Assembly (NCBI RefSeq): GCF_013359865.1
Contig: NZ_JABMCE010000069.1
Coordinates: 52,959 to 116,958, forward strand
Reading direction: 5' to 3'
Length of the DNA: 64,000 nucleotides
DNA from: Curtobacterium pusillum
GTDB taxonomy: Bacteria > Actinomycetota > Actinomycetes > Actinomycetales > Microbacteriaceae
The position numbers and the translations under genes are program-made. Of the stretch, positions 18,579 through 26,207 are shown piece after piece. Below the pieces are notes generated by a model. That model was not told the origin of the DNA. It did not search any database and saw only the letters and a list, made by a program, of their open reading frames with translations. Each line of letters begins with the position of its first letter. Positions within the stretch are counted from its first letter, which is position 1.

Positions 18579-20131
18579 CCGCCCTGCTCGAACGGACGCT
18601 GCCCGCCGTCGCCGTGACACGTCGCCGGGGTTGGCCGGCCCCGGTCCTCATCGGCGTGCTCGCGGCGGCCGTCTCGGTCGCGGGGAGCTGGGTCCCGTCG
18701 GTCTGGTACGACGAGGCGGCGACGGTCGTGTCCGCGACGAGGTCGTGGGGAGCGCTCGGCCGCGAGGTGCAGCACGTCGACCTCGTGCACGTGACGTTCT
18801 ACGCCCTCATGCACGTCTGGTTCGACCTCGTCGGGTACTCGCCGTTCACCCTCCGCCTGCCGTCCGCGATCGCCGTCGGAGCGGCCGTCGGTCTGACCGT
18901 CGTCCTCGGGCGAGCGCTCGCCGGTCGGCGCGTCGGGGTGCTCGCCGGGGTGTTCACCGCGCTCCTGCCCCGGGTGACGTGGATGGGCGAGGAGGGGCGG
19001 TCGTTCGCGTTCGGCATGCTCCTCGCCGTCGCGGGGACCCTGCTGCTGGTGGTCGCCGTGCGACGGACGGAGGCAGCGGCGCGCTCCTGGCCGTGGTGGA
19101 TCGGCTACGTGGCGGTGTCCGCCCTCGGCGGTGCGGTGTTCCTCTACCTCGCGCTCGTCACCGTCGGGCACGGGGTGACCGTGGCCCTGCCGCTCCTCCG
19201 CCGCAGCACACGGACGCGTGCCGCGCTCCGTGCCGCGGGCTGCTGGGCCGGAGCCGCCGTCGTCGTGCTCGGAGCGCTCCTGCCGTTCGCCCGGGCCACG
19301 TCCTCGCAGTCCGGACAGATCGACTGGATCCGTCACGTCAGCGCGCACACGCTCGAGGAGGTCCTGGTCACCCAGTTCTCCTACGAGAACACCGGCTTCG
19401 CCGTCCTCATGTGCATCCTCGCGGTCGGCGGGGCGCTGTTCGCGCTCCACCACGCTCCGGGTCGGCGTCTCCTCGCGGTGGTCCTGCCGTGGGTGGGGGT
19501 GCCGACGATCGGGCTCGTCGCCGTGTCGCTCGTGACGAACCCGCTCTACTCACCGCGCTACGTGTCGTTCGCCGCGCCGACGGCCGCGCTCTGCATGGCC
19601 GTCGCCGTGGACGCGCTCCAGCGGAGCGCGGCGATCTCGTCACGACGGGCGGCCGGGGCGACGACGGTGCTCGCCGTCGCCGTGGCGGCAGCGCTCTCCG
19701 CACCGTCCTGGGTCGCCCAGCGGACCGTGACGGCGAAGGACGACTCGGCGTGGAACGCCGTCGCGGCACTCGTGCACCGGGAACGCGCGCGGGAACCGGC
19801 GGGAACGGTCGACGCGGTGGTGTTCGGCCCGCTCGAGCGCCACCCGAAAGCGACGTCCCGGATCATCGAGGAGACCTACCCGAAGGCGTTCGCCGGCGCC
19901 CGCGACCCGCTGCTCGTCACTCCGGCAGGAGGCGGCGACGCGCTCTGGGACACCCAGCGCCCGCTGTCGGACATCGGCGGTGCCGTCGCCGGTGACGACG
20001 CCGTCTGGCTGCTCACGGCGGTGTCGCCGGACGAACGCGCGACCGTGACGGCGTCCCTCGCGGCAGCGGGGTACCACGTGGACCGGACGTGGACGGTCGC
20101 ACGGACGCGGGTGGTCCGGTACCTCCGGTGA
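18575..20131 (+). CDS. Membrane glycosyltransferase, GT-C (family 39-like)
   Basis: Polytopic membrane protein of 518 aa with about ten helices. The first outer loop carries the acidic pair WYDEAAT (D46, E47) expected of GT-C enzymes that use polyprenyl-phosphate sugars, as in protein mannosyltransferases. The C-terminal part after the last helix (about residues 390-518) is soluble. It starts at GTG 18575 overlapping the PAP2 stop by 4 bp. Together with the lipid phosphatase it suggests modification of an envelope glycan or protein outside the membrane. Donor and acceptor are unknown. Confidence 0.85.
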   Translation: MTALLERTLPAVAVTRRRGWPAPVLIGVLAAAVSVAGSWVPSVWYDEAATVVSATRSWGALGREVQHVDLVHVTFYALMHVWFDLVGYSPFTLRLPSAIAVGAAVGLTVVLGRALAGRRVGVLAGVFTALLPRVTWMGEEGRSFAFGMLLAVAGTLLLVVAVRRTEAAARSWPWWIGYVAVSALGGAVFLYLALVTVGHGVTVALPLLRRSTRTRAALRAAGCWAGAAVVVLGALLPFARATSSQSGQIDWIRHVSAHTLEEVLVTQFSYENTGFAVLMCILAVGGALFALHHAPGRRLLAVVLPWVGVPTIGLVAVSLVTNPLYSPRYVSFAAPTAALCMAVAVDALQRSAAISSRRAAGATTVLAVAVAAALSAPSWVAQRTVTAKDDSAWNAVAALVHRERAREPAGTVDAVVFGPLERHPKATSRIIEETYPKAFAGARDPLLVTPAGGGDALWDTQRPLSDIGGAVAGDDAVWLLTAVSPDERATVTASLAAAGYHVDRTWTVARTRVVRYLR

Positions 20132-20172
20132 TCGGGAGGGTCCAGGCTGGAGTCAGGAGAGGAGGGCGGACC

Positions 20173-21234
20173 ATGGGACTGTGGTGGTCGTCGATCCCCG
20201 ACGCCCTGGGACTGCCGGCGCGGTGGTCGTCGGTGTTCCGCGGGGACACGGACGCCGACCGGGCGGCGTACCGGCGCTCCGCGACACGCATGGGAGTCCA
20301 GGTCGCTGTCGTGTCCGCGGCCCTCGTGCTGTCGATCGTCGCGCTCGTCGTCGTGTACGTGCTGTGGCAGCTCACCCCGGCGCAGCAGCAGGAGACGCAC
20401 GGGCCCGAGGACGTCCACGTCTACCTCGACACCGTCGACCTCGCCATCGCCATCGGTGTCCTCAGCGGCGCAGCGATCCTCTTCGCCGGCGTCGCCTCGT
20501 GGATCATCGCCCGCCGAGCGGTCCGCCCCATCGCCGAGGCACTGACGATGCAGCGCGCCTTCGTCGCCGACGCCAGCCACGAGCTCCGCACCCCGCTGAC
20601 CGTGCTCGACGCCCGCGTGCAACAACTCCGGGCGATGATCGACACCGCCGACTCTCGGCGTCCCGTGGTGGACGACGTCCGTGACGACACCCGTGTCCTG
20701 GTCGACATCGTGAACGACCTCCTCGAGGCCGCGCGCGGGGCGGGGGAAGCCGTCCCGACCGCGCTCGGCCCCGAGCTCGTCGCGGCGGAACGGGACATGG
20801 CCGTGCTCGCCGAGCAGAACCGGGTGCGACTGCGGACGACGCCGACGGACGCGGTCGTCACCGTGCCGGCGACCTCACTGCGCCGGACGATCGTCGCGCT
20901 GGTCGACAACGCGATCGCGCACTCGCCGGCGGGCGGCACCGTGACGGTCACGGCGGCCGTCGAGGACGGTTTCGTGTCCCTCCGGGTGCGTGACGAGGGC
21001 GCCGGCATCGCCGGCATCGCCCCACGCCGGGTCTTCGAGCGCTTCGCCCACGGCACGCCGACCGGGCCGCCGCAGGACGGCCGTACCCGTTCCGGATCCG
21101 GGATCGGTCTCGCCCTCGTCCGCGACGTCGCCGTCCGGCACGGCGGCGACGTCCGTGTCGAGCACACCGGACCGCACGGCACGACCTTCCTGCTGCGGCT
21201 CCCCGTCGCGGGCGGCAGGAGACGACGTCACTGA
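20173..21234 (+). CDS. Sensor histidine kinase
   Basis: Membrane kinase of a two-component system, 353 aa. Two membrane helices (about 42-66 and 90-112) bracket a short outer loop of about 23 residues, so it may sense the membrane itself rather than a soluble ligand. The HisKA motif VADASHELRTPL has the phospho-accepting H136; the HATPase domain follows with N (VDNAIAHS), DEGAGI and GSGIGLALV boxes. No clear HAMP domain. The ATG at 20173 has a GGAGAGGAGG site. It lies 41 bp after the glycosyltransferase gene; the response regulator at 22.5-23.2 kb on the opposite strand is the likely partner. Confidence 0.92.
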   Translation: MGLWWSSIPDALGLPARWSSVFRGDTDADRAAYRRSATRMGVQVAVVSAALVLSIVALVVVYVLWQLTPAQQQETHGPEDVHVYLDTVDLAIAIGVLSGAAILFAGVASWIIARRAVRPIAEALTMQRAFVADASHELRTPLTVLDARVQQLRAMIDTADSRRPVVDDVRDDTRVLVDIVNDLLEAARGAGEAVPTALGPELVAAERDMAVLAEQNRVRLRTTPTDAVVTVPATSLRRTIVALVDNAIAHSPAGGTVTVTAAVEDGFVSLRVRDEGAGIAGIAPRRVFERFAHGTPTGPPQDGRTRSGSGIGLALVRDVAVRHGGDVRVEHTGPHGTTFLLRLPVAGGRRRRH

Positions 21235-21318
21235 GGACGCCCGCGGCGAGCGCCTCGGGGCGGTCCGCGTCGGGCTGCTCTTGGACCTTTCTGGGAGCAG
21301 GTGCCCGACGCTGGTGAC

Positions 21319-21909
21319 ATGAACGAACGTACGTGGTCGCGCGGACGGGTCCTCGACCTGGTGTTCCTCCTCGGCATCGCGCTGAAGGGGTTGGACGGTG
21401 CCGTCGAGCTGCTCCTCGGGCTCCCGCTCCTGGTCCTCCGCCCGGCCCAGGTCCTCGGCATCGCTCGGGCCCTGACGGCCGGCGAACTCCGGGAGGACCC
21501 GCACGACCTCCTCGCGCACGTGCTGCTCCACGGGGCGGCGTCCCTCAGCGCCGACGCCACCGTCGTCGCCGCCGTGTACCTCGTCGTCCACGGCGCGGTG
21601 AAGCTCGGCATCCTCGCCGCGCTGTTCCGCGGCACCGCCCGCGTGTACCCGTGGGCGATCGTCGCGCTCAGCGGCTTCCTGGTCTGGCAGGGCTACCAGC
21701 TCGCCACCGGACCGACCGTCGGCATCGCCGCGCTGACCGTGTTCGACGCGGTCGTGATCGCCCTGACCTGGCGGGAGTGGCGACGGCACCGCGGTCTCCG
21801 CGACGCGTGGCGCTCCGTGGTCGGACGGCCGGCCGCCCCTTCCGCTCCCCCGGCACGCGACGACACGGCGGCGCTCGTCCGCGCGCCGCGGGTGAGCCGA
21901 GGGTCCTGA
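21319..21909 (+). CDS. DUF2127 membrane protein
   Basis: Polytopic membrane protein of 196 aa with about four helices, containing the DUF2127 pattern (LKGLDGAVELLLGLPLLVL near the N-terminus, then HGAVKLGIL, and YPWAIVALSGFLVWQGYQ). Function of the family is unknown. I chose ATG 21319; a GTG 18 bp upstream is possible. It is followed by another membrane gene with a one-base overlap (TGATG). Upstream are the words CTTGGA and TTCTGGG, also found before the 39-aa peptide gene, a possible shared regulatory site. Confidence 0.85.
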   Translation: MNERTWSRGRVLDLVFLLGIALKGLDGAVELLLGLPLLVLRPAQVLGIARALTAGELREDPHDLLAHVLLHGAASLSADATVVAAVYLVVHGAVKLGILAALFRGTARVYPWAIVALSGFLVWQGYQLATGPTVGIAALTVFDAVVIALTWREWRRHRGLRDAWRSVVGRPAAPSAPPARDDTAALVRAPRVSRGS

Positions 21910-22490
21910 TGCTCGACCCCTCGACGCGGCCCGGTGTCCGGCGCGGGACGTCACACACGGCGGCGTGGTTCCAGCTGGTCTTCGCGACCGGGGCCGTGGC
22001 GCTCCTCGTCGTCGGGGCGTGGCCCCGCGCCCTGGTCGCCGCGCTGCTCGTCCCCGCGATGTTCGCACCCGCGGTCCTGGGACGCGTGGTCGAGCAGCGG
22101 CTGCCGACGCACCTCGCCGTCCAGCTCGGCTGCTTCATCGCCGCGGGGCCGTTCGCCGGTGCCGCGTTCGGGCTCTACTCGGCGCTGCCCGGCTGGGACA
22201 AGCTCGTGCACGCCGACTCCGGCGTGCTGGTGGTCTCAGCCGGTCTGGCACTCCTGCGGGGGCGATCGACGCGGTGGCCGCGACTCCTGCTCGTCCAGGG
22301 GTGCGCCATGGCGATCGCTGCCGGGTGGGAGATCGTCGAGTTCACGAGCGACACGCTGTTCGGGACGCAGGCGCAGCACGGCAACACCGACACGATGACC
22401 GACATCATCGCCGGCACCGTCGGCGCCGCCGCCGCGCTCGTCGCGTTCGCGGTGGCGAAGCGGGTCCGTCCGCCCGGGCTCCCGGTCTGA
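21909..22490 (+). CDS. YjdF/DUF2238-like membrane protein
   Basis: Membrane protein of 193 aa with about five to six helices. Its C-terminal half has the pattern of YjdF-type proteins: GWDKLVHADSGVL, then GWEIVEFTSDTLFGTQAQ and NTDTMTDIIAGTVGA, with conserved His, Glu and Asp residues clustered near the membrane. Function is unknown. Its ATG overlaps the DUF2127 stop by one base, so both are co-translated. It ends 35 bp from the convergent response regulator gene. Confidence 0.78.
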   Translation: MLDPSTRPGVRRGTSHTAAWFQLVFATGAVALLVVGAWPRALVAALLVPAMFAPAVLGRVVEQRLPTHLAVQLGCFIAAGPFAGAAFGLYSALPGWDKLVHADSGVLVVSAGLALLRGRSTRWPRLLLVQGCAMAIAAGWEIVEFTSDTLFGTQAQHGNTDTMTDIIAGTVGAAAALVAFAVAKRVRPPGLPV

Positions 22491-22524
22491 CCGGCCTTCC
22501 GCTCACGCCGGTGCCGCTCGACGG

Positions 22525-23184
22525 TCAGGCGGGTGTGCCGAGCCGGTACCCGACGCCGCGGACCGTGCTGATCATGTCGCGGTCGGTCTTCCGCCGGATG
22601 TAGTGCACGTACGTGTCGACGGTGCCGAGTTGCTCGCCGTGCTCGAAGACCGCGGAGAGCAGGTGCTGGCGGGTGAAGACGCGGGCCGGATCGCTGGCGA
22701 GCAGGCGGAGCAACTCGGTCTCCTTCTCCGTGAGCATCACGCGTCCGGTGTACGGCGAGGTGACGCTGCTGTCGTCGGGCCAGAACGCCCATCCGCCGAT
22801 CTCGATCGCCGCGCCGGTACCGGAGTAGTCGCGGGTGAGCGCACGGAGCCGGGCGTTCAGCTCGTCGAAGTCGAACGGTTTGACCAGGTAGTCGTTCGCC
22901 CCCGCATCGAGGCCGGACACGCGGTCCCGGACCTCGCCGAGCGCGGTGAGCATCAGGACCGGGGTGCTCACACGACGCGCCCTCAGCTCGGCGACCACCT
23001 CCGTGCCGTCGATGCCGGGCAGGCGTCGGTCGACGACCATGACGTCGAAGTACTGCTCCGCCGCCACCTGCAGTGCGCTCTCCCCGTCCGCGCGGAGGGT
23101 GACGTCCCAGTCGACGCCGAGCACGTCCGCGACCAGCGGGCCGAGCCGGGGGTCGTCCTCGACGAGCAGGAGACGGGGCGTCAC
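22525..23184 (-). CDS. OmpR-family response regulator
   Basis: DNA-binding output protein of a two-component system, 219 aa. Receiver domain at 1-118 with the acidic pocket E9 D10 D11, phospho-acceptor D52 (VVDRRLPG), T (LTA) and K (VKPF). The winged helix (about 125-215) contains LTEKETELLRLLASDPARVF and TVRGVGYRLG. Starts at GTG 23184 behind GGAAGGA. It is convergent with the membrane gene cluster containing a histidine kinase that lacks a partner, so the two probably form a pair; this rests on proximity only. Confidence 0.92.
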   Translation of the reverse strand: MTPRLLLVEDDPRLGPLVADVLGVDWDVTLRADGESALQVAAEQYFDVMVVDRRLPGIDGTEVVAELRARRVSTPVLMLTALGEVRDRVSGLDAGANDYLVKPFDFDELNARLRALTRDYSGTGAAIEIGGWAFWPDDSSVTSPYTGRVMLTEKETELLRLLASDPARVFTRQHLLSAVFEHGEQLGTVDTYVHYIRRKTDRDMISTVRGVGYRLGTPA

Positions 23185-23238
23185 GGGCGGTCCTTCCGGT
23201 CACCGTCCGTCCCCGGTACCGACCACCGGCGAGGACCG

Positions 23239-23733
23239 CTACGCGGCCACCAGGTACTCGTCCCACTCGGACTGCGGGCGCTCGATGCCCCGCACCACCC
23301 ACGACGTCCCGTGCGGGGCCTTCGGGCGGAAGCGGAGCCGCCACCCCATCTCCCGCGGGGTGCGGTCGCCCTTCGTGTTGTTGCACGCCAGGCAGCAGGC
23401 CACGAGGTTCTCCCACGAGTCCTGCCCGCCGCGGGACTTCGGCTGCACGTGGTCGATCGTCGTGGCGTGCCGGTCGCAGTACGCGCACCGGTTCGCGTCC
23501 CGACGGAGGACCCCGCGGCGGGACACGGGCACGAGTCTCGAGTGCGGGATGCGCACGTACCGCGTGAGGATGATGACGGACGGACGGTCGTAGGTCGCCG
23601 TCGAGCCCGCGACCGGGTGCTCGAGGTCGGCGGCGACGATGGCGGCCTTCTGGTTCATGACGAGCACGAGGGCCCGACGGAACGAGATCACCGCGAGGGG
23701 CTCGTAACCGGCGTTGAGGACGAGAGTGCGCAT
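23239..23733 (-). CDS. HNH endonuclease
   Basis: Small HNH nuclease, 164 aa, of the kind found once or more in most actinobacteria. N-terminal region MRTLVLNAGYEPLAVISFRR, then the HNH core with zinc cysteines CAYCDR and CLACNN and the catalytic TTIDHVQPKSRGG. Its biological role is unknown. I chose ATG 23733 because known members begin with this sequence and it has a GGAAGGG site; the frame stays open for 47 more codons upstream. The 5' region is unusual: a hairpin and a 31-codon leader-like frame precede it. Confidence 0.88.
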   Translation of the reverse strand: MRTLVLNAGYEPLAVISFRRALVLVMNQKAAIVAADLEHPVAGSTATYDRPSVIILTRYVRIPHSRLVPVSRRGVLRRDANRCAYCDRHATTIDHVQPKSRGGQDSWENLVACCLACNNTKGDRTPREMGWRLRFRPKAPHGTSWVVRGIERPQSEWDEYLVAA

Positions 23734-23840
23734 GGGTTCCCTTCCGACGTGCCTGGACGGCTTCCAGGCTGTGCGGGTGCGTCGGACCTCGGGCACCGCG
23801 CAGGTGACCTCCGCTCGCGCGAACGCCCCCTGAACCACGA

Positions 23841-23868
23841 AGAGCACCACCCGGATGGGCAGTGCTCT
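23841..23868 (-). promoter_or_regulatory. Candidate attenuator hairpin upstream of HNH gene
   Basis: AGAGCAC and GTGCTCT form a 7-bp stem, continued by CCC/GGG after a small internal loop, with loop GGAT (28 nt). On the minus strand it begins 2 bp after the stop of a 31-codon frame and is followed by TCGTGGTTC. Such a peptide-hairpin order is typical of attenuators. Not tested. Confidence 0.45.
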
Positions 23869-23870
23869 CG

Positions 23871-23966
23871 TCATGCAGGGGCGTGCTCGTACGCGCAGGC
23901 GGCGGTCGACCGTATGTCGACGTGCGCGCGCCGACCCATGGTGCGGGTCGTGCGGAACGCTGACAT
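23871..23966 (-). CDS. Candidate 31-aa leader peptide
   Basis: ATG 23966 preceded by GGGAGA. The product is short and basic and contains GRRAHVDIRSTAAC (residues 11-24), closely resembling the RRxHVDLxRxxSAxC pattern of the putative leader peptides annotated upstream of many actinobacterial operons, often sulfur or cysteine related. Its TGA overlaps an in-frame extension of the HNH gene as ATGA. The hairpin at 23841-23868 follows at once. The rest of this 390-bp gap (23734-24123) contains only this leader, the HNH 5' region and the hairpin at 24020. The resemblance is from memory of the pattern. Confidence 0.5.
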   Translation of the reverse strand: MSAFRTTRTMGRRAHVDIRSTAACAYEHAPA

Positions 23967-24019
23967 GGGGTCTCCCTGCTCGGGCCGTTCGGACCGGTGC
24001 AGCGTCAGGTTACGTCAGA

Positions 24020-24052
24020 AACCGGCCCGACACGAGGGTGTGCGGGCCGGTT
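24020..24052 (-). terminator. Hairpin after NlpC/P60 gene
   Basis: AACCGGCCCG and CGGGCCGGTT form a 10-bp stem with a 13-nt loop, 71 bp beyond the NlpC/P60 stop on the minus strand. No T-run; probable terminator separating it from the HNH leader region. Confidence 0.6.
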
Positions 24053-24123
24053 CCGGCGATGTTCACGGGATCGACGCTCGTGCGCCGCCCGGGTCGCGAG
24101 CCCGGTCAGAGGCATCCGGCGGG

Positions 24124-25116
24124 TCAGATCCCGAAGCGGACGATGTGGTAGTCGCTGGTCCAGATCTTGCGGATCGAGATCGAACCACCGGGCTTCGGGG
24201 CGTCCATGATCATGCCGTTGCCCATGTAGAAGCCGTCGTGCGCCTCGTTGTTGAAGATGACGACGTCACCCGGCTGCGCCTCGGACTCGGGGATCGTGGT
24301 GCCGGCCTGGTCCTGCAGCGGCACCGAGTGCGCGAGGTTGATGCCGTACTGGGCGTACACGAACATGACGTAGCCCGAGCAGTCGAAGCCGGACGGGTCC
24401 GCGCCGCCGAAGACGTAGGGGGTGCCGATGTACTGCTTGGCGGTGGCGACCACGGCCGGCAGCGAGAACGGGGTGTTCGCGGCGGTCGAGGACGCGACGT
24501 AGTCGGACGCACTCGGGCCGGTGTACGAGGCGTACTGCGAGGCCGTCTGCGCACGGGCGGCCTGCGTGGCGGCCGCCTGCTTCGCGGCCGCGGCGGCGGC
24601 CTTCTGCGCAGCTTCGGCGTCGAGCGTGGACTGCGCGGTGGCTCCGTAGCCGTCACGGCTGGTGCCCGCGAGGGCGACGGCGTCGGAGACGGAGAAGTTC
24701 TGGGCCTCGGTCGTGCGGATCTGGCGCTGCGCGTTCGCGGCGTCCGTTCCGGTGGACTGCTGCGTCGCGGCGAACGCGGGGGCGACCGCGACCGTGCCGA
24801 ACATGCCCGCGGCGACGGTCAGGACGACCGGTGCCAGGAAGCGGCGCTTGCGGGCCGACGAGCTCGCCTTGTTCGAGGCGGCGGCACGAGCGGCCTGCGC
24901 GGCGCGACGGCCGCCGGGGAGCGGGGCGTCGCGCACGGGGGTCACGGTGCGGGCGGGAGTCGCGGCGGTCGCGGTGCGGGCGGCACGAGCGGCGCGGGCC
25001 TCGCCGGCTTCGCTCTGACGAGCGGCCCGCCGGGAGAGCGGGGCGTCGGTGGCGTTCGCGGTGTTCGTCGAGTTCGCGGTCGTCTGGTCGTCCGCGGCGG
25101 AACCGGTCTGCGTCAA
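24124..25116 (-). CDS. NlpC/P60 family cell-wall hydrolase
   Basis: Secreted peptidoglycan endopeptidase, 330 aa. A long basic, Ala-rich N-terminal extension (1-92) precedes a hydrophobic signal segment (about 93-116, ending AFAA), then an Ala/Gln-rich helical linker (150-195), then the NlpC/P60 domain. Catalytic Cys246 lies in PSGFDCSGYV and His293 in AHDGFYMG. It starts at TTG 25116 with GGAG nine bases upstream; no ATG fits. The upstream region has repeated GTAAC words that resemble MtrA-type sites. Likely function is cleavage of stem peptides during growth or division. Confidence 0.9.
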   Translation of the reverse strand: MTQTGSAADDQTTANSTNTANATDAPLSRRAARQSEAGEARAARAARTATAATPARTVTPVRDAPLPGGRRAAQAARAAASNKASSSARKRRFLAPVVLTVAAGMFGTVAVAPAFAATQQSTGTDAANAQRQIRTTEAQNFSVSDAVALAGTSRDGYGATAQSTLDAEAAQKAAAAAAKQAAATQAARAQTASQYASYTGPSASDYVASSTAANTPFSLPAVVATAKQYIGTPYVFGGADPSGFDCSGYVMFVYAQYGINLAHSVPLQDQAGTTIPESEAQPGDVVIFNNEAHDGFYMGNGMIMDAPKPGGSISIRKIWTSDYHIVRFGI

Positions 25117-25288
25117 GGGTGGTGTCTCCGGCGTCTCGTCATCACTGCCCGCGGGGGTGATCGCGGGCCGTGCAACCCCATCCGTTCGTCATCGTTTCCG
25201 ATCGAGACAGGAGACGGGTTCGAGACGTCCTGTCACGGGTCCTGGGCCTCGTGGCTGGCCACCGGACTCGACGAGTGTACGTGGCGAC

Positions 25289-25336
25289 CGTTACCTTGTC
25301 GAGATGAAAACGCCTGTTTGTAACGGAATGGTAAAG
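25289..25336 (-). promoter_or_regulatory. GTAAC repeats upstream of NlpC/P60 gene
   Basis: GTAAC (25320) and GTAAA (25331) are in direct repeat 11 bp apart, and CGTTACC (25289-25295) lies inverted nearby. Direct repeats one helical turn apart fit an OmpR-family regulator such as MtrA, known to control NlpC/P60 genes in other actinobacteria. The 275-bp gap (25117-25391) shows no recognisable c-di-AMP riboswitch core. Confidence 0.4.
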
Positions 25337-25391
25337 AACCCCTGATCAGACCGCAGAAATCGGCTTCGCCCCAGTTTCGGGGGCAGACGCC

Positions 25392-26087
25392 TCAGGAACG
25401 CTCGATGTAGACGTGCTGCGCGACCTCGGTGGGCAGCTCGATGCCCGCGTCCTCGCCCTCGACGCGGACGGCGACGTACGCCCCCGCACGCTGGACACTG
25501 GCGACCCGACCGGGCATGACCCCGGCAGACCGCAGCTGGTGGAGGAGCTCCGGTTCGAACTGCACCGGCTCACCCAGGCGGCGGATCACACCGGTCGCGA
25601 CGGCGTCGGTGCCCTCCGTCGCGGCGACGATGTTCTGCACGCCGTCGAGGAAGCCGGGCGCCGCAGGGCCGCCGATCTCCGCGAGGCCGGGGATCGGGTT
25701 GCCGTACGGCGACTCGGTCGGGTTGCCGAGCATCTCGAGCAGGCGGACCTCCACCTGCTCGCTCATCACGTGCTCCCAGCGGCATGCCTCGTCGTGGACG
25801 AACGCCCAGTCGAGCCCGATGACGTCGGACAGCAAGCGCTCCGCGAGCCGGTGCTTGCGCATCACGTGGGTCGCGCGGGAGCGCCCCTCTCCGGTGAGCT
25901 CGAGGTGACGGTCGCCCGAGACGACGACGAGACCGTCGCGCTCCATGCGGGCGATGGTCTGCGAGACCGTGGGGCCCGAGTGCCCGAGGCGCTCCGAGAT
26001 GCGCGCGCGCAGCGGCACGATCGCCTCTTCCTCCAGGTCGAGGATGGTGCGCAGGTACATCTCCGTGGTGTCGACGAGATCGGTCAC
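25392..26087 (-). CDS. DtxR-family metal-dependent regulator
   Basis: Iron- or manganese-responsive repressor, 231 aa. N-terminal winged helix with YLRTILDLEEE and the recognition region HSGPTVSQTIARMERDGLV (about residues 35-55), a dimerisation and metal-binding domain with RKHRLAERLLSDVIGLDW and CRWEHVMSEQVE, and a C-terminal SH3-like domain (about 155-231). The Cys before RWEH corresponds to the IdeR/DtxR metal ligand position, favouring iron over manganese. I chose GTG 26087 behind GAGAGG; the frame remains open upstream but without family similarity. Divergent from serC; targets unknown. Confidence 0.9.
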   Translation of the reverse strand: MTDLVDTTEMYLRTILDLEEEAIVPLRARISERLGHSGPTVSQTIARMERDGLVVVSGDRHLELTGEGRSRATHVMRKHRLAERLLSDVIGLDWAFVHDEACRWEHVMSEQVEVRLLEMLGNPTESPYGNPIPGLAEIGGPAAPGFLDGVQNIVAATEGTDAVATGVIRRLGEPVQFEPELLHQLRSAGVMPGRVASVQRAGAYVAVRVEGEDAGIELPTEVAQHVYIERS

Positions 26088-26157
26088 GGTCCGCCTCTCA
26101 TGTCTGGGCCCAGCGCGCCCCACCCTACTTGTTCGGGACGACGTGGAACGACCGACA

Positions 26158-26201
26158 CTTGCAGGGTGCAAGACTCGGGGTGGGATACCGCTCGTTAGGA
26201 T
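26158..26201 (+). promoter_or_regulatory. serC -10 box and upstream palindrome
   Basis: TAGGAT (26196-26201) ends 6 nt before the serC ATG, indicating a leaderless transcript. Upstream, CTTGCA-GGG-TGCAAG (26158-26172) is a perfect 6-3-6 inverted repeat positioned near the -35 region, a candidate operator for an unknown regulator. Confidence 0.5.
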
Positions 26202-26207
26202 CGGTGC

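Noticed and set aside
23734..23874. N-terminal extension of the HNH protein to ATG 23874
   Set aside because: Known family members begin at MRTLVLNAGYEPL and a good ribosome site precedes that ATG. The ATGA overlap with the leader frame keeps it as a minor possibility.
25117..25391. c-di-AMP (ydaO-type) riboswitch upstream of the NlpC/P60 gene
   Set aside because: Such riboswitches often precede wall hydrolase genes, but I could not find the conserved GGGTGAATC-type core or paired arms here.
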